From assembly GCA_934120645.1 (NCBI GenBank), contig CAKOUO010000017.1, positions 1 to 7,885 of the forward strand: a stretch of DNA of 7,885 nucleotides, read 5' to 3'. The notes under the pieces are model-generated. The model did not search any database, was not told the origin of the DNA, and saw only the letters and a program-made list of their open reading frames with translations. A program made the position numbers and the translations under genes. The stretch is from an uncultured Clostridia bacterium. Its GTDB lineage: Bacteria > Bacillota > Clostridia > TANB77 > CAG-508. This document shows, piece by piece, positions 1 to 6,933 of this stretch. Positions within the stretch are counted from its first letter, which is position 1. Each line of letters begins with the position of its first letter.

Positions 1-68
1 GTTATAGGGCTCGAACCTATGACCCCCTGCTTGTAAGGCAGATGCTCTCCCAGCTGAGCTAAACGACC
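1..68 (-). tRNA. tRNA-Val (anticodon UAC), 3' end cut by window edge
   Basis: Read on the minus strand from position 68, the sequence folds as a tRNA. It has the acceptor 5' strand GGTCGTT, a D arm with AGCTCAGCTGGGAGAGC, an anticodon arm with loop CTTACAA (anticodon TAC, complement of positions 33-35), and a T arm ATAGG-TTCGAGC-CCTAT. The 3' acceptor strand begins AAC and runs off the left edge, so the last four pairing bases, the discriminator base and any encoded CCA are outside the window. The first anticodon-stem pair is T-G, which is tolerated. UAC decodes GUA and related valine codons, and GTA is the commonest valine codon in the neighbouring genes. Further tRNAs may lie beyond the edge in the same transcript, but this cannot be seen. 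Confidence 0.95.
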
Positions 69-88
69 ATTTCCTTTCGACAATGACT

Positions 89-117
89 AGTATACAAGAT
101 TTTAAAAAAAATGTCAA
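89..117 (-). promoter_or_regulatory. Sigma-A promoter of the tRNA-Val gene
   Basis: On the minus strand there is a perfect -35 box TTGACA (positions 117 to 112), a 17-base spacer and a -10 box TATACT (94 to 89). This places transcription start near position 82, about 14 bases before the mature tRNA 5' end. It is the closest match to consensus in the window, as expected for a stable-RNA gene. Confidence 0.85.
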
Positions 118-151
118 TACTTTTTTAAAAAAAATTTTAAATACATATTTT

Positions 152-185
152 TTTACTTGATTTTATTTAAAAAATATACTATTAT
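152..185 (+). promoter_or_regulatory. Probable sigma-A promoter(s) for the membrane protein/acyl-CoA synthetase pair
   Basis: Two overlapping pairs with ideal 17-base spacing are visible: TTTACT (152-157) with TATACT (175-180), and TTGATT (157-162) with TATTAT (180-185). Either would start transcription at about 187-192, some 50 bases before the ATG at 241. The surrounding DNA is almost pure A/T, so chance matches are likely and the exact choice is uncertain. The tRNA promoter diverges from this region. Confidence 0.5.
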
Positions 186-230
186 ATATAAAGATTTTGA
201 ATATATATATTTATATAACCATATTATGTT

Positions 231-236
231 GGAGGT
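231..236 (+). promoter_or_regulatory. Ribosome binding site fixing the start at 241
   Basis: GGAGGT lies 4 bases before the ATG at 241. The reading frame is open upstream to a TTG at 157, but that TTG sits inside the predicted promoter -35 region and has no Shine-Dalgarno site, so 241 is the better start. Confidence 0.75.
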
Positions 237-240
237 AATA

Positions 241-1071
241 ATGACTAAAAAACCTGAAAAAAATAAAAAAGAAACCAATATGATAAAAATCATATTAATA
301 TGTATAATCATTTTATTAGTAATAATATTAATTTTTCTTTCTCAAAAAAATTTAAAAAAATTTAAACAGCAAAAAGAATTTGAAAACAGCGTAATATCTT
401 TCGCAAAAAATAATGAAACAACAATATTTTCAATAAATAAAGTAGTATTTTTTAGTAGTAGTGATTCAAAAAATAAATCAAGTAGCAAATCTAATTTTAC
501 AATAGAAAATTTATATACATATACAGATATAGCATTATTTATAAACAATAATTCAGAAGAAAACACAATAAAAAACACATTAAAAAAAGTAAAAATATCA
601 AATATACAATATACACAAAAGCCAATAATAGGAGAACCAAATTTATATTATAAATCAATAAATGATTTTGCAAAAAGTAAATTTGATGAAAATAATTTAA
701 TACAAAATGAGCTCGAATTTGAAATAACATCAGAAGATAAAGCAGACTTAACAAAACCAATACTATATAATAATTGTGCAAATCCAATAACATTAAGCTA
801 TATAAATCAAAATGTGAAAACAGATTATACAATAACAAATACATCAAATCCAATAACATATGATGGAACACTACTAAAAAAATGCGGTGTAACATTAAAC
901 TCAATAAAAACATCAATATCTTTTGATATAGAAATAGAAAGCAATAATAATGAAAAATTTAAAACAAAAATATTTTTAGACATACCATATGAAAACGAAG
1001 AAAAATCAATCTATGATGGAAACTTAACAGTAAAAAAGAATACAAATTTTAATTTTTATAGATATGAATAA
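241..1071 (+). CDS. Uncharacterised single-pass membrane protein with an extracytoplasmic domain
   Basis: I do not recognise this gene. The chosen start gives 276 residues. The N-terminus is Lys-rich (residues 3-16), followed by one hydrophobic segment at about 15-33 made of Ile, Leu and Val. There is no signal-peptidase site, so the likely topology is an N-in signal anchor with some 240 residues outside the membrane. A charged stretch (35-48) follows the membrane segment, then a Ser/Asn/Lys-rich stretch near 70-85. The rest is rich in polar residues and in alternating patterns suggestive of beta strands. Two cysteines in the outer part (Cys179 and Cys215) could form a disulfide; Cys21 is inside the membrane segment. 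No catalytic motif is visible. The gene ends 18 bases before the acyl-CoA synthetase, without a terminator between them, so the two are probably cotranscribed. That hints at an envelope role but does not assign a function. Confidence 0.8.
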   Translation: MTKKPEKNKKETNMIKIILICIIILLVIILIFLSQKNLKKFKQQKEFENSVISFAKNNETTIFSINKVVFFSSSDSKNKSSSKSNFTIENLYTYTDIALFINNNSEENTIKNTLKKVKISNIQYTQKPIIGEPNLYYKSINDFAKSKFDENNLIQNELEFEITSEDKADLTKPILYNNCANPITLSYINQNVKTDYTITNTSNPITYDGTLLKKCGVTLNSIKTSISFDIEIESNNNEKFKTKIFLDIPYENEEKSIYDGNLTVKKNTNFNFYRYE

Positions 1072-1089
1072 AATTAGAGAGGTATAAAA

Positions 1090-2829
1090 ATGAGTAAAAA
1101 ATTAAATATAGCGGACAAGTTAAAAACAAAATATCACAAATGTGAAGAAGTAACAAATTTTAAAGATATGATATATAGATCAGCTGAAATTTATAAAAAA
1201 AGAACAGCATTTAAATTAAAAGATGAAAATGGTAATATTTATAATAAAACATATGAAGAATTAAAACAAGAAGTTATGGAATTAGGAACAGATTTAATTG
1301 AAAGAGGTCTTTTAAATAAAAGAATAGCTGTTATAGGAAAAAATTCATACAAATGGGCTATATCATATTTAGCAGCATCAATTGTAGGAATAGTAGTTCC
1401 AATTGATAAAGAACTACATGCTAATGATGTTATAAACTTTATGAATGTAGCAGAGTGTGAAGCAATATTAGGTGATGAAAAAAATTTAGAAGCAATTATT
1501 GAAAATATAGATAAACTAAATAATAAAAAAACCATATTTATTAATTTTAAAATAGAAAAAAATAATAATATATATTTCCCATTTGAAGAATCATTAAAAA
1601 ATGGAAAAAACAAATTAGAAGAAGGAAACACAAAATTCGACGAGATAAAAATAAATCCAGATGAAATGAGAATATTATTATTTACATCAGGAACAACAGG
1701 AAATGCAAAAGGAGTATGTTTAACACAAAGAAATATATGTTCAAACATATTGTCAATATATGGAATAGTTAAAGTAAAAAGAAGTGATTTATTTTTCTCA
1801 ATATTGCCATTACATCACACATATGAATGCACAATAGGATTTTTATTACCATTATACAGTGGAGCAAGTATATGTTATTGTGATGGACTAAGATATTTAT
1901 CAAATAATATGTTAGAATATCATCCATCAGTTATATTATGTGTCCCATTATTATTAGAAAAAATGTATCAAAAAATAATGAAAAGCATGAAAAAATCACT
2001 ACCAGAAAAGTATATAAAAGATACAGAAAATCCAATTGATAAATTACCACTAATTTTAAGAACAATAGTAAGCAGAAAAGTAAAAAACACACTAGGAGGA
2101 AGATTAAGAGTATTTATTGTTGGAGCAGCTGCAGTAAATCCAGAAATTGCAAATACATTTGATAAATTAAAATTAAATTCTTTACAAGGATATGGACTAA
2201 CAGAATGTGCACCATTAGTTGCAGGAAACACAGATTTTTATAAAAGAAATGATAGTGCTGGATTACCAATACCAAATGTTGAATATAAAATATATGACCC
2301 AGACAAAGAAGGTGTTGGAGAAATTATTGTAAAAGGTCCAAATGTAATGCTTGGATATTATAATATGCCAGAAGAAACAGAAAAAGTATTAAAAGACGGA
2401 TGGTTTCATACAGGAGACCTAGGAAAGATTGATGAAAACGGATTTTTATATATAACAGGAAGATGTAAAAGTGTTATTGTAACAAAAAACGGAAAAAATA
2501 TATATCCAGAAGAAATAGAATCATATTTAAACGATAGTCCATTAATATCAGAAGCACTAGTTATGGGAATTCAAAAAGAAAATGACGATGAAACATATGT
2601 AAATGCACAAATATTTCCAAACATGGATGCAATAAAAGAATATTTAAAAGGAACAGTTCCAACTAAAGAAGAAATAAAAAAGATAATTTCAGATGTTATA
2701 ACAAGTGTTAACAGTAAAATACCAAATTATAAGCATATCAAAAATTTTGTTATAAAAGATAAAGAATTTGAAAAAACAACAACACAAAAAATAAAAAGAT
2801 ATGGTAAAAACATGAAAATGGATGAGTAA
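1090..2829 (+). CDS. Long-chain acyl-CoA synthetase (AMP-forming), FadD/FACS-like
   Basis: The 579-residue protein belongs to the AMP-binding (ANL) superfamily, whose members activate a carboxylate with ATP to an acyl-adenylate and then transfer it to CoA. Visible core motifs are the phosphate-binding loop FTSGTTGNAKG (198-208), the adenine-binding GYGLTE (367-372), GWFHTGDLG (437-445) with the ribose-binding Asp443, the hinge region GRCKSVI (457-463), and the C-terminal TTTQKIKR (563-570), where Lys567 matches the conserved adenylation lysine. Length and motif order fit complete long-chain fatty acyl-CoA synthetases; substrate chain length cannot be read from the sequence. The protein is cytosolic or peripherally membrane-bound, with no membrane segment. 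AGAGAGGT (1076-1083) lies 6 bases before the ATG. It is the second gene after the membrane protein, and a terminator follows directly. With the downstream acyl-ACP thioesterase it could recycle free fatty acids. A role in acylating another carrier or amine is an alternative. Confidence 0.93.
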   Translation: MSKKLNIADKLKTKYHKCEEVTNFKDMIYRSAEIYKKRTAFKLKDENGNIYNKTYEELKQEVMELGTDLIERGLLNKRIAVIGKNSYKWAISYLAASIVGIVVPIDKELHANDVINFMNVAECEAILGDEKNLEAIIENIDKLNNKKTIFINFKIEKNNNIYFPFEESLKNGKNKLEEGNTKFDEIKINPDEMRILLFTSGTTGNAKGVCLTQRNICSNILSIYGIVKVKRSDLFFSILPLHHTYECTIGFLLPLYSGASICYCDGLRYLSNNMLEYHPSVILCVPLLLEKMYQKIMKSMKKSLPEKYIKDTENPIDKLPLILRTIVSRKVKNTLGGRLRVFIVGAAAVNPEIANTFDKLKLNSLQGYGLTECAPLVAGNTDFYKRNDSAGLPIPNVEYKIYDPDKEGVGEIIVKGPNVMLGYYNMPEETEKVLKDGWFHTGDLGKIDENGFLYITGRCKSVIVTKNGKNIYPEEIESYLNDSPLISEALVMGIQKENDDETYVNAQIFPNMDAIKEYLKGTVPTKEEIKKIISDVITSVNSKIPNYKHIKNFVIKDKEFEKTTTQKIKRYGKNMKMDE

Positions 2830-2832
2830 AAT

Positions 2833-2868
2833 AAAAAAAGGCTAGATACTAAAATCTAGGCCTTTTTT
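2833..2868. terminator. Bidirectional intrinsic terminator between convergent genes
   Basis: The left arm GGCTAGAT (2840-2847) pairs with ATCTAGGCC (2854-2862) around a 6-base loop, with one bulged G. On the plus strand the stem is followed by six T (2863-2868). On the minus strand it is followed by seven T (complement of 2833-2839). It can therefore end both the acyl-CoA synthetase transcript and that of the convergent Cys-rich mini-gene, whose stop codon is about 40 bases away. Confidence 0.85.
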
Positions 2869-2906
2869 GTTAAAATACTATTTTAACAATATGTCTTGAG
2901 AAAGGA

Positions 2907-3023
2907 TTAGCAACATCCTCCTCTACCACCACCACAGCAGCAGCATATTATTAATATAAGAAGAATTATACAGCAGCAGTCATCACCAAATCCGAAACCA
3001 CCACAACCTCTGTTTTCTGGCAT
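2907..3023 (-). CDS. Cys/Gly-rich 38-residue protein, probable spore-coat type
   Basis: This small minus-strand gene of 38 codons plus TAA starts at an ATG (3023 to 3021) preceded by a strong AAAGGGGGT Shine-Dalgarno site, 7 bases away. The product has 10 Cys and 10 Gly. It opens with MPENRGCGG, has a short FGFG stretch and an acidic pair Asp14-Asp15, then three Cys (16-18), a hydrophobic core IILLILII (19-26), four Cys (27-30), and a GGGRGGCC tail (31-38). This is the style of small Gly/Cys proteins with a hydrophobic core that are common in sporulating Firmicutes and often annotated as spore-coat or YjcZ-like, but I infer that class from composition only. The core is too short for a standard membrane span unless the flanking Cys count. 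A sigma-K-like promoter upstream supports late mother-cell expression. The gene is convergent with the acyl-CoA synthetase and divergent from pgi. Confidence 0.75.
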   Translation of the reverse strand: MPENRGCGGFGFGDDCCCIILLILIICCCCGGGRGGCC

Positions 3024-3084
3024 AGTCTAGACCCCCTTTCGAAAAATGAAATTATCTTTTCTTTTGTTGTTCCTTTGTATAATA

Positions 3085-3111
3085 CATATTATGAAAAAAG
3101 ATAAAAATGGT
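3085..3111 (-). promoter_or_regulatory. Candidate sigma-K promoter of the Cys-rich mini-gene
   Basis: On the minus strand, AC (3111-3110) is followed after exactly 16 bases by CATAATATG (3093 to 3085). The sporulation sigma-K consensus is AC, 16-17 bases, then CATAnnnTA; only the last base differs. The start would fall near 3078, leaving a leader of about 55 bases to the ATG. A perfect inverted repeat ATAATA-CA-TATTAT (3079-3092) overlaps the -10 box. In DNA this AT-rich a chance match is possible. Confidence 0.4.
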
Positions 3112-3138
3112 TACAATATATAAAAAAATTTTTTAGGG

Positions 3139-3167
3139 TTGAATTTGAATTTTAAATCATATATAAT
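3139..3167 (+). promoter_or_regulatory. Sigma-A promoter of the pgi-thioesterase operon
   Basis: TTGAAT (3139-3144) and a perfect TATAAT (3162-3167) are separated by 17 bases. The start would be near 3174, giving a leader of about 23 bases before the ATG at 3197. The promoter diverges from that of the Cys-rich mini-gene. Confidence 0.75.
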
Positions 3168-3180
3168 TAGAAAAAACGAA

Positions 3181-3196
3181 AGAAGGTAGAAGGAGT
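3181..3196 (+). promoter_or_regulatory. Double Shine-Dalgarno region of pgi
   Basis: Two purine motifs precede the ATG: AGAAGGT (3181-3187) with a 9-base gap, and AGAAGGAG (3188-3195) only 1 base from the ATG. The second is too close for normal use, so the first is probably the working site. No other in-frame start lies near enough to use the second. Confidence 0.5.
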
Positions 3197-4504
3197 ATGG
3201 CTGGGATAAAATTAGATTTAAGTAATAGTGGAATTACAGGAAAAACAATTTTAGAATATAAAGAACAAGTAGAAAATATCCACAAAGATTTACATAGAAG
3301 AGCAAATGATAAAAATGACTTTGTAGGATGGTTAGAATTGCCAATAAATTATGATAAAAAAGAATTTAGTAGAATAAAAAAAGTAGCAAAAAAAATAAAA
3401 AAAGAATCAGATATACTATTAGTAATAGGAATAGGTGGATCTTATTTAGGAGCAAGAGCTGTTATAGAATCATTAACAAGCACATTTAATAACTTACTTA
3501 CAGAAAAACAAAGAAAATATCCACAAATATTATATGTAGGAAATAATTTAAGTCCAAACTACATTAACGAATTAATAGAATATATAGGAGATAAAGATTT
3601 TTCAGTAAATGTAATATCAAAATCAGGAACAACAACAGAACCAGCAATAGCATTTAGAATATTTAGAGAAATATTAGAAAATAAATATGGAATTGAAGAA
3701 GCAAGAAGCAGAATATATGTAACAACAGACAAAGAAAAAGGAGCATTAAAAACATTAGCTGATAATGAAGGATACGAAAAATTTGTAATTCCTGATAATG
3801 TAGGAGGAAGATACTCAGTTTTAACAGCTGTAGGATTATTACCAATAGCAACAGCCGGAATAGATATTGATAAACTAATGGAAGGTGCACAAATTGCACA
3901 AGAAAGATATGATGACTCAAACTTAAAATATAATGAATGCTATAAATATGCAGTAGTAAGAAATATTTTATACAAATTATATAAAAATACAGAAATATTA
4001 GTAAATTATGAACCAAAAATGCATTATTTTACAGAATGGTGGAAACAATTATATGGAGAAAGTGAAGGAAAAGACCAAATGGGAATATTCCCAGCAGGAG
4101 TTGACTTTACAACAGATTTGCATTCAATGGGGCAATATATACAACAAGGAAGAAGAAATTTATTTGAAACAGTTATTTCAATAGAAAACTCAGCATCAGA
4201 TTTAGTAATAAATAAAGATGAAGACAATTTAGACGGATTAAATTATTTAACAGGAAAAGGATTAGACTATGTAAATAAAAAAGCAATGGAAGGAACAATA
4301 AAAGCACATGTTTCTGGAGATGTTCCAAACATATTAATAAAAGTAGAAAGTTTAGATGAAGAACATATAGGAGAATTAATATATTTCTTTGAAAAAGCAT
4401 GTGCAATGTCAGGACTAATATTAGGAGTTAATCCATTTAATCAACCAGGTGTTGAAGAATATAAGAAAAACATGTTTAAACTATTAAAAAAACCAGGATA
4501 TTAA
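3197..4504 (+). CDS. pgi: Glucose-6-phosphate isomerase
   Basis: This cytosolic enzyme interconverts glucose 6-phosphate and fructose 6-phosphate, the second step of glycolysis. The 435-residue length fits the short bacterial form. Visible motifs are IGIGGSYLGAR (77-87), the phosphate-binding SKSGTTTEP (141-149), the family signature DNVGGRYS (200-207), GESEGKDQ (287-294) with Glu288 in the place of the catalytic base of Geobacillus-type enzymes, His309 in DLHSMGQ, and the second signature NPFNQPGVEEYKKNMF (412-427) with the ring-opening Lys near 423. All key residues are present and the gene looks intact. It has its own sigma-A promoter. The thioesterase gene starts 18 bases after its stop with no terminator between, so the two share a transcript; pyruvate kinase follows as a separate unit. 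Confidence 0.97.
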   Translation: MAGIKLDLSNSGITGKTILEYKEQVENIHKDLHRRANDKNDFVGWLELPINYDKKEFSRIKKVAKKIKKESDILLVIGIGGSYLGARAVIESLTSTFNNLLTEKQRKYPQILYVGNNLSPNYINELIEYIGDKDFSVNVISKSGTTTEPAIAFRIFREILENKYGIEEARSRIYVTTDKEKGALKTLADNEGYEKFVIPDNVGGRYSVLTAVGLLPIATAGIDIDKLMEGAQIAQERYDDSNLKYNECYKYAVVRNILYKLYKNTEILVNYEPKMHYFTEWWKQLYGESEGKDQMGIFPAGVDFTTDLHSMGQYIQQGRRNLFETVISIENSASDLVINKDEDNLDGLNYLTGKGLDYVNKKAMEGTIKAHVSGDVPNILIKVESLDEEHIGELIYFFEKACAMSGLILGVNPFNQPGVEEYKKNMFKLLKKPGY

Positions 4505-4522
4505 TAAAAGGAAGTTGAAAAA

Positions 4523-5245
4523 ATGTATTATAAAGAAAAAACAAAAATGCAATTAAAAGATTTTGGAAAAGATGGATATATAAAAAATAGAGCTATTTTA
4601 GAAATGTTTGAAAATGTTGCAACATATCATTCTGACAAAGTTGGATATGGACCTAACAGTATAAAAAAGACAGGAGTAAGTTGGATTTTACTTGATTGGA
4701 AATTAAAAGTAATAAAAAGACCTAAATATGGACAAAACTTGGAAGTTTGCACATGGGGTAGAGAAATGAAAAAAATCTACACATATAGAGATTTCGAAAT
4801 TTACGATGAAAATAATGAATTATGTGTTATAGGAACATCAAAATGGGCATTAATAGATATTTATAAAGGAAAATTAGCAAAAATACAAGATGAAATAGTA
4901 AAAGCATATGAACCTGAAAATAAAAATGTTTTTAATGAAGAAGAACTAGATAAGCTAAGTGCACCAGAAAAATTTATTTCTGAATATACTTATAAAGTAA
5001 GTAGAAGAGATATAGATTTAAATGGACATATGCATAACTTATATTATTTGGATATAGCATATGAAGCATTACCACAAGAAGTTTATGAAAAAAGACCATT
5101 TGATAATGCGAGAATACAATATAAAAAAGAAGTAAAACTAGGGGATATACTCAAATGTAAATATACATTTGAAAATGGAGAACACATAGTTGCTATATAT
5201 AATAATGATGAAACAAAATTACATACAATTATAAAATTAAACTAG
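4523..5245 (+). CDS. Acyl-ACP thioesterase (FatA/FatB-type double hotdog)
   Basis: The 240-residue protein matches the bacterial acyl-ACP thioesterase family, which hydrolyses acyl-acyl carrier protein to a free fatty acid and ends chain elongation in the cytosol. The N-terminal hotdog half spans about 1-125 and includes VSWILLDWKLKVIKRPKYG. The C-terminal half spans about 150-240 and holds DIDLNGHMHNLYYLD (163-177). Asp165, Asn167 and His169 correspond to the D-N-H set of plant FatB, and Glu203 in QYKKEV sits at the position of its catalytic Glu. The adjacent Cys once thought catalytic in plants is Val204 here, which agrees with the revised mechanism. AAGGAAG precedes the ATG at normal distance. 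The gene is 18 bases downstream of pgi, hence cotranscribed. I see no convincing terminator after it, so some read-through into pyk is possible. The product could supply substrate for the acyl-CoA synthetase upstream, by inference. Confidence 0.9.
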   Translation: MYYKEKTKMQLKDFGKDGYIKNRAILEMFENVATYHSDKVGYGPNSIKKTGVSWILLDWKLKVIKRPKYGQNLEVCTWGREMKKIYTYRDFEIYDENNELCVIGTSKWALIDIYKGKLAKIQDEIVKAYEPENKNVFNEEELDKLSAPEKFISEYTYKVSRRDIDLNGHMHNLYYLDIAYEALPQEVYEKRPFDNARIQYKKEVKLGDILKCKYTFENGEHIVAIYNNDETKLHTIIKLN

Positions 5246-5329
5246 AAAAAAGATGCAATTATTGTTGGAATAATATTTGGAAATAGTAACAAAAAACTAA
5301 TTAATTATAGGAAAATTGGCAAAAAAGTG

Positions 5330-5359
5330 TTGAAAAATAATATATAATTGTGATATAAT
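5330..5359 (+). promoter_or_regulatory. Extended -10 sigma-A promoter of pyk
   Basis: TTGAAA (5330-5335) is followed after 18 bases by TATAAT (5354-5359), with the extended element TGA immediately before the -10 box (5351-5353). The start would be near 5366, about 25 bases before the ATG. The rest of the 145-base gap after the thioesterase shows only a weak A/T hairpin (5258-5274), no riboswitch and no gene. Confidence 0.75.
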
Positions 5360-5390
5360 AAAAACCGGTTTAAAAAAGGGAGGAATAAAA

Positions 5391-6833
5391 ATGAAAGAAG
5401 TTTTAAGAAAAACAAACATTATAGGTACAATAGGACCTGCAAGCGAAAGCGAAGAAATGTTTACAAAATTAGTAAAAGCTGGATTAAATGTAGCAAGAAT
5501 TAACTTTTCACATGGTGGATATGAAGAAAATGCAGTAAAAATTGCAACAATCAAAAAAGTTAGAGAAGCTTTAAACAAACCAGTTGCACTAATGTTAGAT
5601 ACAAAAGGACCAGAAATAAGAACAGGAAAATTAGAATCTGGAGATGAAAAAGTAACAATAGAAGAAGGACAAGAATTTACATTTGTTCATGATGACATCA
5701 TTGGAAACAACACAAAAACAACTGTAAGTTATAAAGATTTATATAAAGATGTAAAACCAGGAGCAACATTATTAGTAGATGATGGAGCAATAGAATTTGA
5801 AATAGTAGCAATCGAAGGTAAAGACATTAAATGTAAAGCATTAAACACAGGTAGATTAGGAAGCAGAAAAACAATGAACGTACCTGGATTAAAATTAAAC
5901 TTACCAGCATTAGCACAAAAAGATATAGATGATATAACAAATGGTATAAAAGCAGGATTTGATATGATAGCTGCATCATTTGTAAGAAGAGCATCAGATG
6001 TTCAAGCAATAAGAGATTTATTAAAAGCAAATGGTGGAGAACATATTAAAATTATATCAAAAATAGAAAGCCAAGAAGGTATTGATAATTTTGAAGAAAT
6101 ATTAGCAGTAACAGATGGAATAATGGTAGCACGTGGAGATATGGGTGTTGAAATACCAATGGAACAAGTTCCAATCGTACAAAAACACTTTATCAAAAGA
6201 TGTAACCAAGTTGGTAAACCAGTTGTAACAGCAACACAAATGTTAGAAACAATGACATCTAACCCAAGACCAACAAGAGCTGAAGTTAGTGACGTTGCAA
6301 ACGCAGTATTTGATAGAACAAGTTGTATAATGCTTTCTGGAGAATGTGCAATGGGTAAATATCCAGTAGAATGTGTTGAAACAATGGTTAAAATATCAAA
6401 ATCAGTAGAAGGTTCAGTAAATTACTGGAAGAGATTTGATAAAAAAGCATTTGAATTAAATTCAAAAGATTTAGAAGCAAACATTGCTTACACAACATGT
6501 GTAACAGCTAAAAATGTAGAAGCTGATGCAATAGTTGCATATACACATACAGGAGATTCAGTTAGAAAAATAGCTGGTATAGGACCTGCTTGCCCAATAT
6601 TTGCTATAACAGATAATGAATCAACATATTATCAATTGGCAGTTGCATGGAATGTAACACCAGTATTAGTAAAAGGAAAAGCTTCAATAGAAGAAACAAT
6701 TGAAGAAGGATTAAAAGTATTAGAAAATGATAGTATTTTAGAAAAAGGTGATACAGTTGTATTAGCTGGTGGAGCTAAAATATTACCACACGCAACAGAA
6801 AACAAAGTTATTGGTGGAGTTGTAAGAATATAA
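5391..6833 (+). CDS. pyk: Pyruvate kinase, short form
   Basis: This cytosolic enzyme converts phosphoenolpyruvate and ADP to pyruvate and ATP, the last step of glycolysis. The 480 residues cover the A, B and C domains only; the extra C-terminal PEP-utiliser-like domain of Bacillus-type enzymes (about 585 residues) is absent. Conserved residues are Arg36, Asn38 and Ser40 in NVARINFSHG, Asp70-Thr71 and Arg77 in LDTKGPEIRTG, Lys224 and the metal ligand Glu226 in SKIESQEG, Asp250 in ARGDMGVE, and the VTATQML segment. Glu75 in GPEIR is the residue type found in potassium-dependent enzymes. Odd points are three Cys in a normally Cys-poor stretch (312, 319, 328) and a changed segment AGIGPACP (395-402) after the phosphate-loop THTGDS, where most relatives have an SKYRP-like sequence. 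GGGAGGA (5378-5384) lies 6 bases before the ATG. It has its own promoter and terminator. Confidence 0.97.
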   Translation: MKEVLRKTNIIGTIGPASESEEMFTKLVKAGLNVARINFSHGGYEENAVKIATIKKVREALNKPVALMLDTKGPEIRTGKLESGDEKVTIEEGQEFTFVHDDIIGNNTKTTVSYKDLYKDVKPGATLLVDDGAIEFEIVAIEGKDIKCKALNTGRLGSRKTMNVPGLKLNLPALAQKDIDDITNGIKAGFDMIAASFVRRASDVQAIRDLLKANGGEHIKIISKIESQEGIDNFEEILAVTDGIMVARGDMGVEIPMEQVPIVQKHFIKRCNQVGKPVVTATQMLETMTSNPRPTRAEVSDVANAVFDRTSCIMLSGECAMGKYPVECVETMVKISKSVEGSVNYWKRFDKKAFELNSKDLEANIAYTTCVTAKNVEADAIVAYTHTGDSVRKIAGIGPACPIFAITDNESTYYQLAVAWNVTPVLVKGKASIEETIEEGLKVLENDSILEKGDTVVLAGGAKILPHATENKVIGGVVRI

Positions 6834-6844
6834 TATAAAATTAC

Positions 6845-6887
6845 AAAAAATAAGATGGTATCAAAATTAGATGCCATCTTATTTTTT
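6845..6887 (+). terminator. Intrinsic terminator of pyk
   Basis: A long hairpin with arms 6845-6862 and 6870-6887 pairs all 18 positions except for one G-T wobble, around a 7-base loop. Its core is AAGATGGTATC/GATGCCATCTT, and the distal arm ends in six T. The matching A-run on the left arm means it could also end minus-strand transcripts. Confidence 0.88.
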
Positions 6888-6933
6888 ATGATTTTTTAAG
6901 TTTTATAATTTTGTAGCAAATGTCGAAAACACT

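Noticed and set aside
157..240. N-terminal extension of the membrane protein from TTG at 157
   Set aside because: The TTG lies within the predicted promoter, has no Shine-Dalgarno site, and the region is nearly pure A/T. GGAGGT at 231 points to ATG 241.
539..916. Long minus-strand open frame inside the membrane protein gene
   Set aside because: It is a Leu/Tyr-rich shadow produced by the A-rich coding strand, with no ribosome binding site and no plausible domain. Similar shadows occur in pgi, pyk and the acyl-CoA synthetase.
1239..1748. 169-codon minus-strand open frame inside the acyl-CoA synthetase gene
   Set aside because: It is fully covered by a clear enzyme gene with all motifs; its Ser/Phe/Ile-rich composition is typical of an antisense frame.
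3060..3092. Plus-strand TATAAT at 3078-3083 as a second pgi promoter
   Set aside because: No acceptable -35 box at 16-18 bases, and a much better promoter sits at 3139-3167.
5257..5277. Hairpin ATTATT-GTTGG-AATAAT after the thioesterase as a terminator
   Set aside because: The stem is six A/T pairs with no G-C pair and no T-run after it, so it is unlikely to stop transcription.
5246..5390. Riboswitch or leader RNA before pyk
   Set aside because: The sequence is A-rich with no long stems or conserved riboswitch-like blocks, and the promoter lies only about 25 bases from the start codon.
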